A DNA stretch of 9,370 nucleotides from an archaeon (GTDB lineage: Archaea; Thermoproteota; QMWL01), in NCBI GenBank assembly GCA_003661605.2, contig QMWL02000022.1:1-9370 (forward strand). Direction: 5' to 3'. The first letter of the stretch is position 1. Each line of letters starts with the position of its first letter. The notes under the pieces were generated by a model. That model saw nothing but the letters and a program-made list of their open reading frames with translations, had not been told where the DNA came from and ran no database searches. Position numbers and translations under genes: made by a program. Of the stretch, positions 1-5,938 are shown one piece after another.

Positions 1-267
1 CTCATAGACCCCTCTGAGACCTGCGGATTTCCGATTGTAAACCAGATAAACCTCTACAGGGAAATCAAACACCACTTTGGAGATCGTCCAATTATTCTCG
101 CGTTTTCTAAGAAGGATCTAGTCGATGAGGGAAGAATAGACGAAGTCGGCAAGGCCGTAGGGGATCCATTCATAGCATTCTCCTCACTAACTCGAGAAGG
201 AGTTGATGAGTTGCTAGATGCCGTAATATCCTATGCACGCGTTCTTCCACAACCCCGAACTCGATAG
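1..267 (+). CDS. nog1: Nog1-family GTPase, C-terminal end (5' truncated)
   Basis: The frame is open from the first base and encodes the last 88 residues before a TAG stop. It starts with LIDPSETCGFP, which matches the DPSE(T)CG stretch after the G3 region in Nog1/Obg-like GTPases. A beta strand and a G4-like motif follow (ILAFSKKDL, where the family norm is NKxD), then a G5-like AFSSLTREG and a final helix. The protein ends about 20 residues after G5, as short archaeal Nog1 proteins do, without the long eukaryotic tail. Nog1 proteins act in large ribosomal subunit assembly; that role is inferred from family. The G1 to G3 motifs and the start lie upstream of the window. The last 37 bases overlap the 3' end of rtcA on the other strand. 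The family call is fairly safe; another OBG-HflX-type GTPase is the alternative. Confidence 0.82.
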   Translation, partial: LIDPSETCGFPIVNQINLYREIKHHFGDRPIILAFSKKDLVDEGRIDEVGKAVGDPFIAFSSLTREGVDELLDAVISYARVLPQPRTR

Positions 268-1292
268 CGTCCTAACGACCCCTCCCCTCCCTCAATCTCG
301 AATTTCACGCCCAAGATTCGCTCCGCAACGTATACTGCTGATACAACGTGTTTGGTAATTCTGCTGCAGACAACCTCCGAAACTCCATCTGCTAGTGCCG
401 TGTAGGCAACTAACATGTCCGCTAAATGGCTATCAACAGGAGCATTGCTCGCCAACTCCACTAGAAGAGATAGAGCAGCTTCCTTTCCTACTTGCTCCGC
501 TGACTTTCCTTTAACTCCCAGAGCGCTGCCACCAAGTCGCACCCCTGACTCAGTATCTGCCCAGACAACAATTCCGCATCCGACCGATCCGCTCTCTGAG
601 CCTAAACGATGCATTCGCCGCTCTATGCGCGGAGAGGGGTATCCCGCTTCCTCAAGGGTACTGGCGCAGCTTCGCGCCATCCTCTCTACAATATGTGATG
701 GCAATCCAGCTGAGTAGCTTATTCCAGTGATTGCAACTACCTGTCCTCGCTCCTTCAAAACCACCGGTCTAAGCCTATCAATGGGCTTAATCCTAGCTTC
801 GACAAGTCCTCCACCCTTTGGGTAAAACCCTCTTCTTACGAGACGTAAGCCGACATCGGCTCCAAACAAGCGAAGCGCGTGCACAAACACTTTGTCAAAG
901 TAGTCAAAAGGAGGGCTCCATGCTACATCTGTACCTCCTCTGATCCGTACTACCACCTGATCAGACGCAAAAAGCGCTGCTGGTATTAGCGCTTGTAGGA
1001 CGAGCGTTACGCTACCAGCAGTTCCAATGTCTATGGAGAACGAACCCCCTCTCGGAGTACCTGGATAAAAGACGATCTCTTTCGACCCTATTCTGTCTCC
1101 ATCAAGGCGCCCACCCGAGACCCTAGCTACTGCTCGTATTGCTGCAAGATGTTGGGCTTTAAGCCCAGGAGGCCTTCTCCCAGCTCGTATGTTAAAGACC
1201 CGTACAGGCTCTTTTGCTAGAGCTGCCAGTGCTACGGCCATTCTGAGGATCTGCCCTCCCCCCTCCCCATACGCTCCATCAATCTCAATCAA
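231..1292 (-). CDS. rtcA: RNA 3'-terminal phosphate cyclase
   Basis: 353 residues, the usual length for the RtcA family. RtcA uses ATP to convert an RNA 3'-phosphate to a 2',3'-cyclic phosphate through a covalent histidine-AMP intermediate. Visible hallmarks are the N-terminal EIDGAYGEGGGQILR (3-17), RAGRRPPGLKAQHL (36-49), GGTDVAWSPPFDYF (119-132), RRGFYPKGGG (153-162) and a C-terminal ITKHVVSAVYVAE. The histidine in this last motif, about residue 315, aligns with catalytic His309 of E. coli RtcA. An RtcA-like insert domain lies at roughly 180-275. The start is TTG; an AGGT element about 8-11 bases upstream is a weak ribosome-binding candidate. The gene is divergent from ogt, with only about 31 bases between starts, and its 3' end overlaps the Nog1 gene tail to tail by 37 bases. 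The active site is intact, so I treat it as a true cyclase rather than the Rcl1-like inactive branch. Confidence 0.95.
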   Translation of the reverse strand: MIEIDGAYGEGGGQILRMAVALAALAKEPVRVFNIRAGRRPPGLKAQHLAAIRAVARVSGGRLDGDRIGSKEIVFYPGTPRGGSFSIDIGTAGSVTLVLQALIPAALFASDQVVVRIRGGTDVAWSPPFDYFDKVFVHALRLFGADVGLRLVRRGFYPKGGGLVEARIKPIDRLRPVVLKERGQVVAITGISYSAGLPSHIVERMARSCASTLEEAGYPSPRIERRMHRLGSESGSVGCGIVVWADTESGVRLGGSALGVKGKSAEQVGKEAALSLLVELASNAPVDSHLADMLVAYTALADGVSEVVCSRITKHVVSAVYVAERILGVKFEIEGGEGSLGRYRVRGCGRTRA

Positions 1293-1323
1293 CGCTAAAC
1301 CTGTCTCTCAGCCACGCTTAGCT

Positions 1324-1686
1324 TTGATCCCTCCTAGTCTAGAATGGTTCGTAGAACATAACCCTCCAGCCGAGCTACTGGATGCAGACCTGATACTTAG
1401 CGTCTTGAGAAAACTAGGGTTTAAGGAGCGCGCTCTCTGTGTGTTTCAGCACCTCCTAGAAGTGAGGCCAGGTCAGACCATAACTTACGGAGAGCTAGCT
1501 AGGCGATGCTGCGTCTCACCGCGTTATGTAGGGTGGCTTATGCGGCATAACCCTTTCTTTCCGATCGTTCCTTGTCACCGTGTTGTGGGTAAAACCGATC
1601 TAGGTGGCTACATCCTAGGCACTGCTGTTAAACGCGCTCTTTTGAATCTAGAGAACGAGTGGAAGCGCCTAAATGAAGCACACTAA
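1324..1686 (+). CDS. ogt: Minimal O6-alkylguanine-DNA alkyltransferase
   Basis: The product carries the DNA-binding and active-site domain of methylated-DNA--protein-cysteine methyltransferase, a suicide repair enzyme that moves the alkyl group from O6-alkylguanine to its own cysteine. With a TTG start at 1324 it has 120 residues. TYGELARR (54-61) is the start of the recognition region, SPRYVG carries the arginine finger (R67), N76-P77 precede the active site, and IVPCHRVVG contains the acceptor cysteine at C84. Because the cysteine is kept, it is not an ATL protein, where tryptophan replaces it. GGY and KRALLNLE close the domain. The reading frame stays open back to an ATG at 1189, but that stretch is antisense to the conserved rtcA N-terminus and looks non-coding. 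The usual N-terminal ribonuclease-H-like domain is therefore almost absent (see findings). nadM follows after 2 bases, suggesting one transcript. The start is the main uncertainty. Confidence 0.87.
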   Translation: MIPPSLEWFVEHNPPAELLDADLILSVLRKLGFKERALCVFQHLLEVRPGQTITYGELARRCCVSPRYVGWLMRHNPFFPIVPCHRVVGKTDLGGYILGTAVKRALLNLENEWKRLNEAH

Positions 1687-1688
1687 CT

Positions 1689-2213
1689 ATGGAGGTGCGC
1701 GGGTTCTACATCGGTAGGTTTCAGCCTGTTCACAACGGTCATGTGTACTGCATCCGCTATGTTCTCGAAAGATGCCACGAAGTCGTTATAGGGATCGGTA
1801 GCGCACAATACAGTCACACCCTAGATAACCCATTTACTGCAGGTGAGCGTATGGAGATGCTTTACCATGTAGTAAGGGATTTGAAAGCGTTCGACAAAGT
1901 TTTCATAGTACCAATTCCTGATCTGCATGTACACTCTTTATGGGTTGCTCACGTATTGTCCCTAACTCCGCGTTTTCAGGAAGTCTATACAAACGACCCC
2001 CTTACACAACGTCTCTTTCTCGAGGCAGGATTCACTGTTCATGAGATCCCTCCCCTTAACCGGAGCGTACTATCTGGAACCGAAGTTCGTAAGCGCATGA
2101 TCGAGGGCAAAGACTGGCGTTCCCTCGTACCTCCGTACATTGCCAACTACATAGACCATATCAGGGGTGTGGAACGTCTACGCGACATAGCTCGTCGCAT
2201 GTGCTTTAAGTAA
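1689..2213 (+). CDS. nadM: Nicotinamide-nucleotide adenylyltransferase, archaeal type
   Basis: 174 residues, typical for archaeal NadM. The enzyme joins NMN and ATP to give NAD and pyrophosphate, the last step of NAD synthesis, in the cytoplasm. The nucleotidyltransferase signature GRFQPVHNGH (9-18) is near the N-terminus and supplies the (H/T)xGH ATP-binding residues. GSAQYSHTLDNPFTAGER (37-54) is the family's conserved second block. LSGTEVRKRM (128-137) is the C-terminal ISGTxxR-type motif, followed by the usual VPPYIANYI and GVERL stretch. The ATG lies 2 bases after the ogt stop, so the genes are probably cotranscribed. No Shine-Dalgarno lies before the ATG; instead a GGAGGTG runs from the last base of the start codon into codons 2 and 3. 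A GTG at 1695 is a possible but less likely start, with no effect on the motifs. The aminotransferase gene begins 17 bases downstream. Confidence 0.95.
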   Translation: MEVRGFYIGRFQPVHNGHVYCIRYVLERCHEVVIGIGSAQYSHTLDNPFTAGERMEMLYHVVRDLKAFDKVFIVPIPDLHVHSLWVAHVLSLTPRFQEVYTNDPLTQRLFLEAGFTVHEIPPLNRSVLSGTEVRKRMIEGKDWRSLVPPYIANYIDHIRGVERLRDIARRMCFK

Positions 2214-2230
2214 AGTTAGAGAACCAGGCG

Positions 2231-3382
2231 ATGCGCCGCGAACCTCTACTAATGATACCTGGACCCACCGAAGTATCTACCCAAGCACTACTAGCTATGG
2301 CGAAACCAGTTGTATCTCACCGCGACGAGGACTTCTCAGCCTTCTTCAAGCAGCTAACCGAGAAGGCAAAACAGGTATTTCAGACGCAAAACGACTTGTT
2401 CATTCTAGCTGCCTCAGGGACGGGAGGAGTTGAAGCTGCAGTGGCGAATCTTACACGAAAAGGCGACAAGGTCGTAGTTCCCGTTTTCGGCACTTTCAGC
2501 GATCGTGTCGCTGAAGCAGTCAAGCGCTACGGCGGCGAGGTTATCCGAATAGAGATACCACTCGGTGAAGGCCCTACTGCAAGCCTTATCGAAAAAACCC
2601 TGGAGAAACACCCTGATACTAAGGTTGTGTACATTGTCTACAACGAAACATCTACAGGCGTTACTGTACGTGAGCTCCCTCAAATTGCAAAGATCGCACA
2701 CAAGTTCGATGCAGTAGTCGTAGCTGACGCTATATCCATACTCGGTGGTGATGAACTACCTGTCGATCCCTGGGAAATCGATGTGTGTGTAACCGGGGCT
2801 CAAAAGTGCCTTGCAACACCGCCCGGTATCGCTTTAGTGTCGGTGAGTGATCGTGCGTGGCGCCTTATTGAACGAGAAGGTCTATCCACTTTCTACTTCG
2901 ACCTTTCGCGATACAAGAAGTTCTTCGATGAGCGTGGGCAAACACCCTTCACTCCTGCTATACCTCTATTGTTCGCACTGGATATCGCTCTCACGGAGAT
3001 TTTAGAGGAAGGTCTTGAGAATAGAATTCGTCGCCATCGCCTCTGCGCTCAAGCGATCTACTCCGCTGTGGAAGCTTGGGGGATGACGCCCTTTGCCAAG
3101 GAACCCTTCCGCTCCAATACGGTCATCGCGGTGAAGTATCCGCCCAACTTCGATGATGCCAAGTTTAGAGGTCTTCTGAAGAGAAAATACCGAATCGCAG
3201 TAGCTGGCGGCATCGGCATAACCAAAGGCATGGTGTTTCGAATCGGGTGTATGGGCAATATAGGTCCTCAAGACGTAGTGCTAACTATCGCTGCCATGGA
3301 GGCTGTATTGTATGAAATTGGCTACCTCAAGGAAGTGGGGAAGGGACTCGCTGCAGCAGTCCGCAAACTAGCAAGTCTATAG
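2231..3382 (+). CDS. Class V PLP-dependent aminotransferase (alanine-glyoxylate / serine-pyruvate type)
   Basis: 383 residues with the fold-type I, class V layout of alanine--glyoxylate and serine--pyruvate aminotransferases. The N-terminal MIPGPTEVS (8-16) is the family's opening motif, and AASGTGGVEAAV (60-71) forms the phosphate-binding turn. ETSTGV is the substrate-side loop. VVVADAIS carries the PLP-ring aspartate D166, and TGAQKCLATPPG carries the Schiff-base lysine K192. A C-terminal domain ends in FRIGCMGNIG, close to the family's common ending. Relatives include MJ0959-like broad-specificity aspartate/phosphoserine aminotransferases and proteins long labelled 'soluble hydrogenase 42 kDa subunit'. 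The exact amino donor cannot be read from sequence. ATG 2231 and ATG 2252 (M8) are both possible starts. The stop TAG shares its last base with the hypD GTG, so translation of the two is probably coupled. No residue looks missing. Confidence 0.9.
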   Translation: MRREPLLMIPGPTEVSTQALLAMAKPVVSHRDEDFSAFFKQLTEKAKQVFQTQNDLFILAASGTGGVEAAVANLTRKGDKVVVPVFGTFSDRVAEAVKRYGGEVIRIEIPLGEGPTASLIEKTLEKHPDTKVVYIVYNETSTGVTVRELPQIAKIAHKFDAVVVADAISILGGDELPVDPWEIDVCVTGAQKCLATPPGIALVSVSDRAWRLIEREGLSTFYFDLSRYKKFFDERGQTPFTPAIPLLFALDIALTEILEEGLENRIRRHRLCAQAIYSAVEAWGMTPFAKEPFRSNTVIAVKYPPNFDDAKFRGLLKRKYRIAVAGGIGITKGMVFRIGCMGNIGPQDVVLTIAAMEAVLYEIGYLKEVGKGLAAAVRKLASL

Positions 3383-4497
3383 TGACTACTACTGAGCTAA
3401 GCTGGCTATTTTCTGCTTACCGTGACCCCTATTTAGCTCGCCAAATAGTTGCAAGAATCCGTGAACTAGCGCCTCCACATCAGGTAATTCTGATGCACGT
3501 GTGCGGAACTCACGAGGCTACTGTTACTCACTTTGGTATCAGAAGTCTTCTACCAGCCTCCGTTGAAGTTCGGAGTGGACCAGGATGCCCTGTTTGCATA
3601 ACCCCTCCATCCTACATCGAAATCGCATGCCGAATTGCAACCTTGCCTAATACGATACTGACCACCTATGGCGACATGTTTCGCGTACCTGGAATCAATC
3701 GCTCTCTAGCTGAGGTACGTGCTCAAGGACATGATGTAAGAGTCGTATACAGTGTATGGGATGCCGTGAAGCTGGCGCAAAAATACCCTGAGAAAGAGGT
3801 TGTACATTTTGCTATAGGGTTTGAAACCACAGCTCCAACGACTGCTGCCATAGCCCTCAGTAACCCTCCACCTAACTTCTCTTTCATATGTGTCCACCGT
3901 CTTATCCCCCCCGTCATGGAGCACCTGCTCCAACTAGGTGAGTTGCGTATAGCTGGCTTTATCTGTCCAGGTCATGTCTCCACAGTAATTGGTGCAAAAC
4001 CCTACCGACCTATCGCCTGCAAGTATCGAACACCTATGGTTATAGCTGGATTCGAACCCATTGATGTACTACTCGGCGTTCTGATGCTCCTCAAACAGCT
4101 GCAAGAGGGACGCTTTGATGTTGAAGTAGAATATACGAGAGCCGTACTCGAAGACGGTAATGTCAAGGCATTGCGAGCGCTTAGTGAGGTATTTGATGTA
4201 ACAGATGGGGGTTGGCGTGGTATCGGGATGGTGCCTAACAGCGCGCTCCAATTTAAGAAGGAATTCTCACATCTTGATGCGTTTGAACGCTTTGAAATAG
4301 GTGAAATACCTCCTTACAAACCTCCACCTGGGTGTCGTTGCGGTGAGGTTCTCAGAGGACTCGCTTATCCGCAAGAGTGCCCTCTTTTCAATACAGTATG
4401 TACACCCAATACGCCAGTCGGTCCCTGTGCTGTTAGTCGAGAGGGTGCTTGCTACATTGCGATGAAGTACGAGCGGCGGAAAGGACCTACGCAATGA
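3382..4497 (+). CDS. hypD: [NiFe]-hydrogenase maturation protein HypD
   Basis: 371 residues, full length for HypD. This iron-sulfur protein forms the HypCD scaffold on which the Fe(CN)2CO group of [NiFe] hydrogenases is built, with cyanide delivered by HypE/HypF. CGTHE contains C41, and GPGCPVC contains C69 and C72, the same positions as the essential cysteines of E. coli HypD. GFETTAP and GFICPGHVS are further family blocks. The C-terminal region has six cysteines (C318, C320, C333, C340, C349, C357) in the arrangement that binds the [4Fe-4S] cluster. The GTG start overlaps the preceding aminotransferase stop by one base, and the stop overlaps the following phosphodiesterase start as ATGA. 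The gene therefore sits inside a coupled operon. hypC lies about 500 bases downstream on the opposite strand instead of next to it. All key residues are intact. Confidence 0.97.
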   Translation: MTTTELSWLFSAYRDPYLARQIVARIRELAPPHQVILMHVCGTHEATVTHFGIRSLLPASVEVRSGPGCPVCITPPSYIEIACRIATLPNTILTTYGDMFRVPGINRSLAEVRAQGHDVRVVYSVWDAVKLAQKYPEKEVVHFAIGFETTAPTTAAIALSNPPPNFSFICVHRLIPPVMEHLLQLGELRIAGFICPGHVSTVIGAKPYRPIACKYRTPMVIAGFEPIDVLLGVLMLLKQLQEGRFDVEVEYTRAVLEDGNVKALRALSEVFDVTDGGWRGIGMVPNSALQFKKEFSHLDAFERFEIGEIPPYKPPPGCRCGEVLRGLAYPQECPLFNTVCTPNTPVGPCAVSREGACYIAMKYERRKGPTQ

Positions 4498-5060
4498 TAC
4501 GCATCCTCGCTATCGGTGACACTCATATACCAAGTCGTGCTCGTAAAATACCTGATTTACTACAGGTGTGGCTTACCCGTCACGCCCCCTTTGATATCGT
4601 AGCTTGCACAGGAGATTTAACTGAAGAACCTGTTCTACGCTCTCTAAGATCGTTCGGCAAAACCTTCTACGTCGTTGAAGGGAATATGGACTGGCTTCCC
4701 TTACCCTCGCAAGCTGTCTTTGAAGTAGAGGAAGACCTTCGCATAGGTCTCATTCATGGTCATCAAGTGTTTCCACGAGGGAATCGACAACAGCTACTAA
4801 CTCTAGCAAGACGTATGGATGTTCAGCTTCTAATATCAGGCCACACACATCAAGACTTCTGCGAGCTTCATAACTATACTCTGCTTCTAAATCCCGGTTC
4901 CGCTACAGGTGTCTGGGGTGGAGGTGGCGGTTCCTTAATACCCTCCTGCGCCGTGCTCGAGGTGGTTGAAGGGCATCTACTCGTACGTATCCTTCAAGTT
5001 CGTAAGGGATCACTCTTTGAGAAACTGTTCCGATTCAGCTTCAAGGACCTCCTTCCATAA
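4494..5060 (+). CDS. YfcE/MJ0936-like metallophosphoesterase
   Basis: 188 residues of the calcineurin-like phosphoesterase fold, in the small YfcE/MJ0936/VPS29-like branch. Two metal ions should be held by GDTH (D9, H11), TGDL (D41), EGNMD (N64), the histidine pair in LIHGH (H88, H90) and SGHTH (H117, H119), all present. GDTHIPxRA is the typical archaeal start of this branch, and LLNPGSATG follows the last metal motif. Bacterial and archaeal relatives hydrolyse phosphodiesters such as bis-pNPP in vitro, but the natural substrate is unknown. The ATG at 4494 overlaps the hypD stop as ATGA, with a GGAAAGGA element at 4478-4485 placed well for ribosome binding. The frame also opens at 4449, but that start would run through hypD and precede the GDTH strand by too much. 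A GGGGG run (near residue 143) lies in the C-terminal part. The last 51 bases are antisense to the end of hypC. Confidence 0.9.
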   Translation: MIRILAIGDTHIPSRARKIPDLLQVWLTRHAPFDIVACTGDLTEEPVLRSLRSFGKTFYVVEGNMDWLPLPSQAVFEVEEDLRIGLIHGHQVFPRGNRQQLLTLARRMDVQLLISGHTHQDFCELHNYTLLLNPGSATGVWGGGGGSLIPSCAVLEVVEGHLLVRILQVRKGSLFEKLFRFSFKDLLP

Positions 5061-5249
5061 CCTAATCAACTCTCGAGCTTCTTCGAGAGACAGCTTTTGA
5101 ATAACTAGACCTGCGTGTACAAGCACATAATCTCCCTCTTTTACATCAGGAACAAACCCTACAAACACCTCTTTTCTAACACCTCCAAAATCTGCTATAG
5201 CCATTGGTGCATTCAACCTGACGATACGCGCGGGAACCGCAAGACACAT
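5010..5249 (-). CDS. hypC: [NiFe]-hydrogenase maturation chaperone HypC
   Basis: 79 residues, the usual size of HypC/HupF/HypG. The protein begins MCLAVPARIV, the defining motif; after Met removal C2 binds the iron centre and HypD. VLVHAGLVIQKL provides the conserved His45. KEVFVGFVPDVKEGDY matches the small beta-barrel core, and a short C-terminal helix rich in E, R and K follows. HypC carries the Fe(CN)2CO unit between HypD and the large hydrogenase subunit precursor. The gene is on the opposite strand from hypD, separated by the phosphodiesterase gene, whose end it overlaps by 51 bases tail to tail. It appears to be a single-gene unit: upstream lies only a divergent phosphoesterase start 29 bases away. 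A CTTATA box 23-28 bases before the ATG suggests leaderless transcription. A perfect palindrome lies just upstream of that box. Confidence 0.97.
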   Translation of the reverse strand: MCLAVPARIVRLNAPMAIADFGGVRKEVFVGFVPDVKEGDYVLVHAGLVIQKLSLEEARELIRLWKEVLEAESEQFLKE

Positions 5250-5271
5250 CTGCTAACCAACCGCTATGCGC

Positions 5272-5277
5272 TATAAG
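5272..5277 (-). promoter_or_regulatory. Candidate TATA box of hypC
   Basis: Read on the minus strand this is CTTATA, centred about 25-26 bases before the hypC ATG. That is the distance expected between an archaeal TATA box and the start site if the mRNA begins at the start codon. No purine-rich ribosome site lies between it and the ATG, which also fits a leaderless message. No clear BRE is visible. The call rests on position and AT content only. Confidence 0.45.
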
Positions 5278-5278
5278 C

Positions 5279-5938
5279 TTGCGTCTGTTAGCGCTAACAG
5301 ACATTCACGGGCACACTTCTTACCTCAACAACATAGCTGAGCAAGTGGGTAAGGTCGATGCTGTCATCGTGGCAGGCGACATAGGGTCCTACGATCTAAA
5401 TCTAAACAATTTTGAAAAGATTCTTATGTTATTAATAGATATCTTTGGCACAAAGGAGCTGTTTTACGTACCTGGTAACTGCGATCCTCCCGCTGCGCTA
5501 TCGTACAGCAAGCTCGGTACAAATATACACGGGCGTGTCGCACAACTTCATGAGTATGTAATTGGCGGAATAGGTGGAAGCACCTATACTCCGTTTCATA
5601 CCCCCCTCGAGTTTAGTGAGGAGGAGATCCAACGACTACTCTCAGCACTACTTCCCTATAAGCCGCAACTGCTTATCTCACACGTTCCTCCCTATGCTAC
5701 AAGATTGGATAGGGTGAGGTCCGGTCTTCACGTAGGAAGTCGCGCGCTACGTGAGTTCTTAGAACGTTGTAAAACTGTGCTCTTGTGCATATGCGGTCAC
5801 GTACACGAATCCCCCGGTATCGACACCCTTGGTTCTGTAACGTTGGTGAACCCTGGTCCTGCAGCCCACGGTCGCTATGCGCTAATTGAACTTACTCCTG
5901 GTCAAGTACTAGTTAAACTCGCTCACGCTTCCTCCTAA
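5279..5938 (+). CDS. Calcineurin-like metallophosphoesterase
   Basis: 219 residues with a complete metallophosphoesterase motif set: TDIHGH (D8, H10), VAGDIG (D34), VPGNCD (N67), LISHVPP and CGHVHES near the C-terminus, then LVNPGPA. It belongs to the archaeal phosphoesterase group related to the Rv0805/UPF0046 class and differs from the YfcE-like protein encoded at 4494-5060. The substrate cannot be told. The start is TTG at 5279; no ATG, GTG or TTG lies in frame further upstream, and the metal-binding D8 forces the start to be here or earlier. No ribosome site is visible. Codons 2-8 lie within a perfect 20-bp palindrome (5283-5302), so the beginning of the gene doubles as a possible control site. 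It is divergent from hypC, with 29 bases between starts, and its end overlaps the CYTH gene by 26 bases tail to tail. Confidence 0.88.
   Translation: MRLLALTDIHGHTSYLNNIAEQVGKVDAVIVAGDIGSYDLNLNNFEKILMLLIDIFGTKELFYVPGNCDPPAALSYSKLGTNIHGRVAQLHEYVIGGIGGSTYTPFHTPLEFSEEEIQRLLSALLPYKPQLLISHVPPYATRLDRVRSGLHVGSRALREFLERCKTVLLCICGHVHESPGIDTLGSVTLVNPGPAAHGRYALIELTPGQVLVKLAHASS
5283..5302. repeat. Perfect 20-bp palindrome at the hypC / phosphoesterase boundary
   Basis: GTCTGTTAGC (5283-5292) is followed directly by its exact reverse complement (5293-5302) with no spacer. It overlaps codons 2-8 of the phosphoesterase. If the hypC mRNA starts at its ATG (5249), the palindrome occupies about -34 to -53, just upstream of the TATA box. 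That position suits a dimeric regulator. The perfect symmetry is seen directly; the operator role is inference. Confidence 0.6.

Noticed and set aside
415..717. Plus-strand open frame of about 100 residues inside rtcA.
   Set aside because: It is antisense to conserved rtcA coding sequence, has no recognisable motif and has a composition typical of a shadow frame (many S, P, R).
2205..2214. TATA-like TTTAAGTAAA before the aminotransferase gene.
   Set aside because: It spans the nadM stop and sits slightly too close to the 2231 start (-26 to -17) and too far from the 2252 start; read-through from the ogt-nadM unit explains expression equally well.
2414..2701. Minus-strand frames opposite the aminotransferase and hypD (also 3002-3271, 3706-3933, 4069-4251, 4267-4494) and opposite psmB (7614-7877).
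   Set aside because: All lie across motif-bearing sequence of the plus-strand genes, without starts, ribosome sites or motifs of their own.
4449..4493. Longer N-terminus for the YfcE-like phosphodiesterase.
   Set aside because: The extra 15 residues read through the hypD C-terminus in another frame, while the ATGA start at 4494 places GDTH at the normal position and has a spaced purine-rich site.
5070..5089. Stem-loop with 7-bp arms (CTCTCGA / TCGAGAG) and a 6-base loop, ten bases after the phosphodiesterase stop, with TTTT shortly after: a possible terminator.
   Set aside because: It codes for the EEARE region of hypC, the T-run is only four bases, hairpin terminators are not the usual archaeal mechanism, and 7-bp arms with some short loop are expected by chance in 9 kb.
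5570..5587. Inverted repeat ATAGGTG-GAAG-CACCTAT within the phosphoesterase gene.
   Set aside because: Seven-base arms with a 4-base loop are expected about once in a window of this length, and the site is in the middle of coding sequence.
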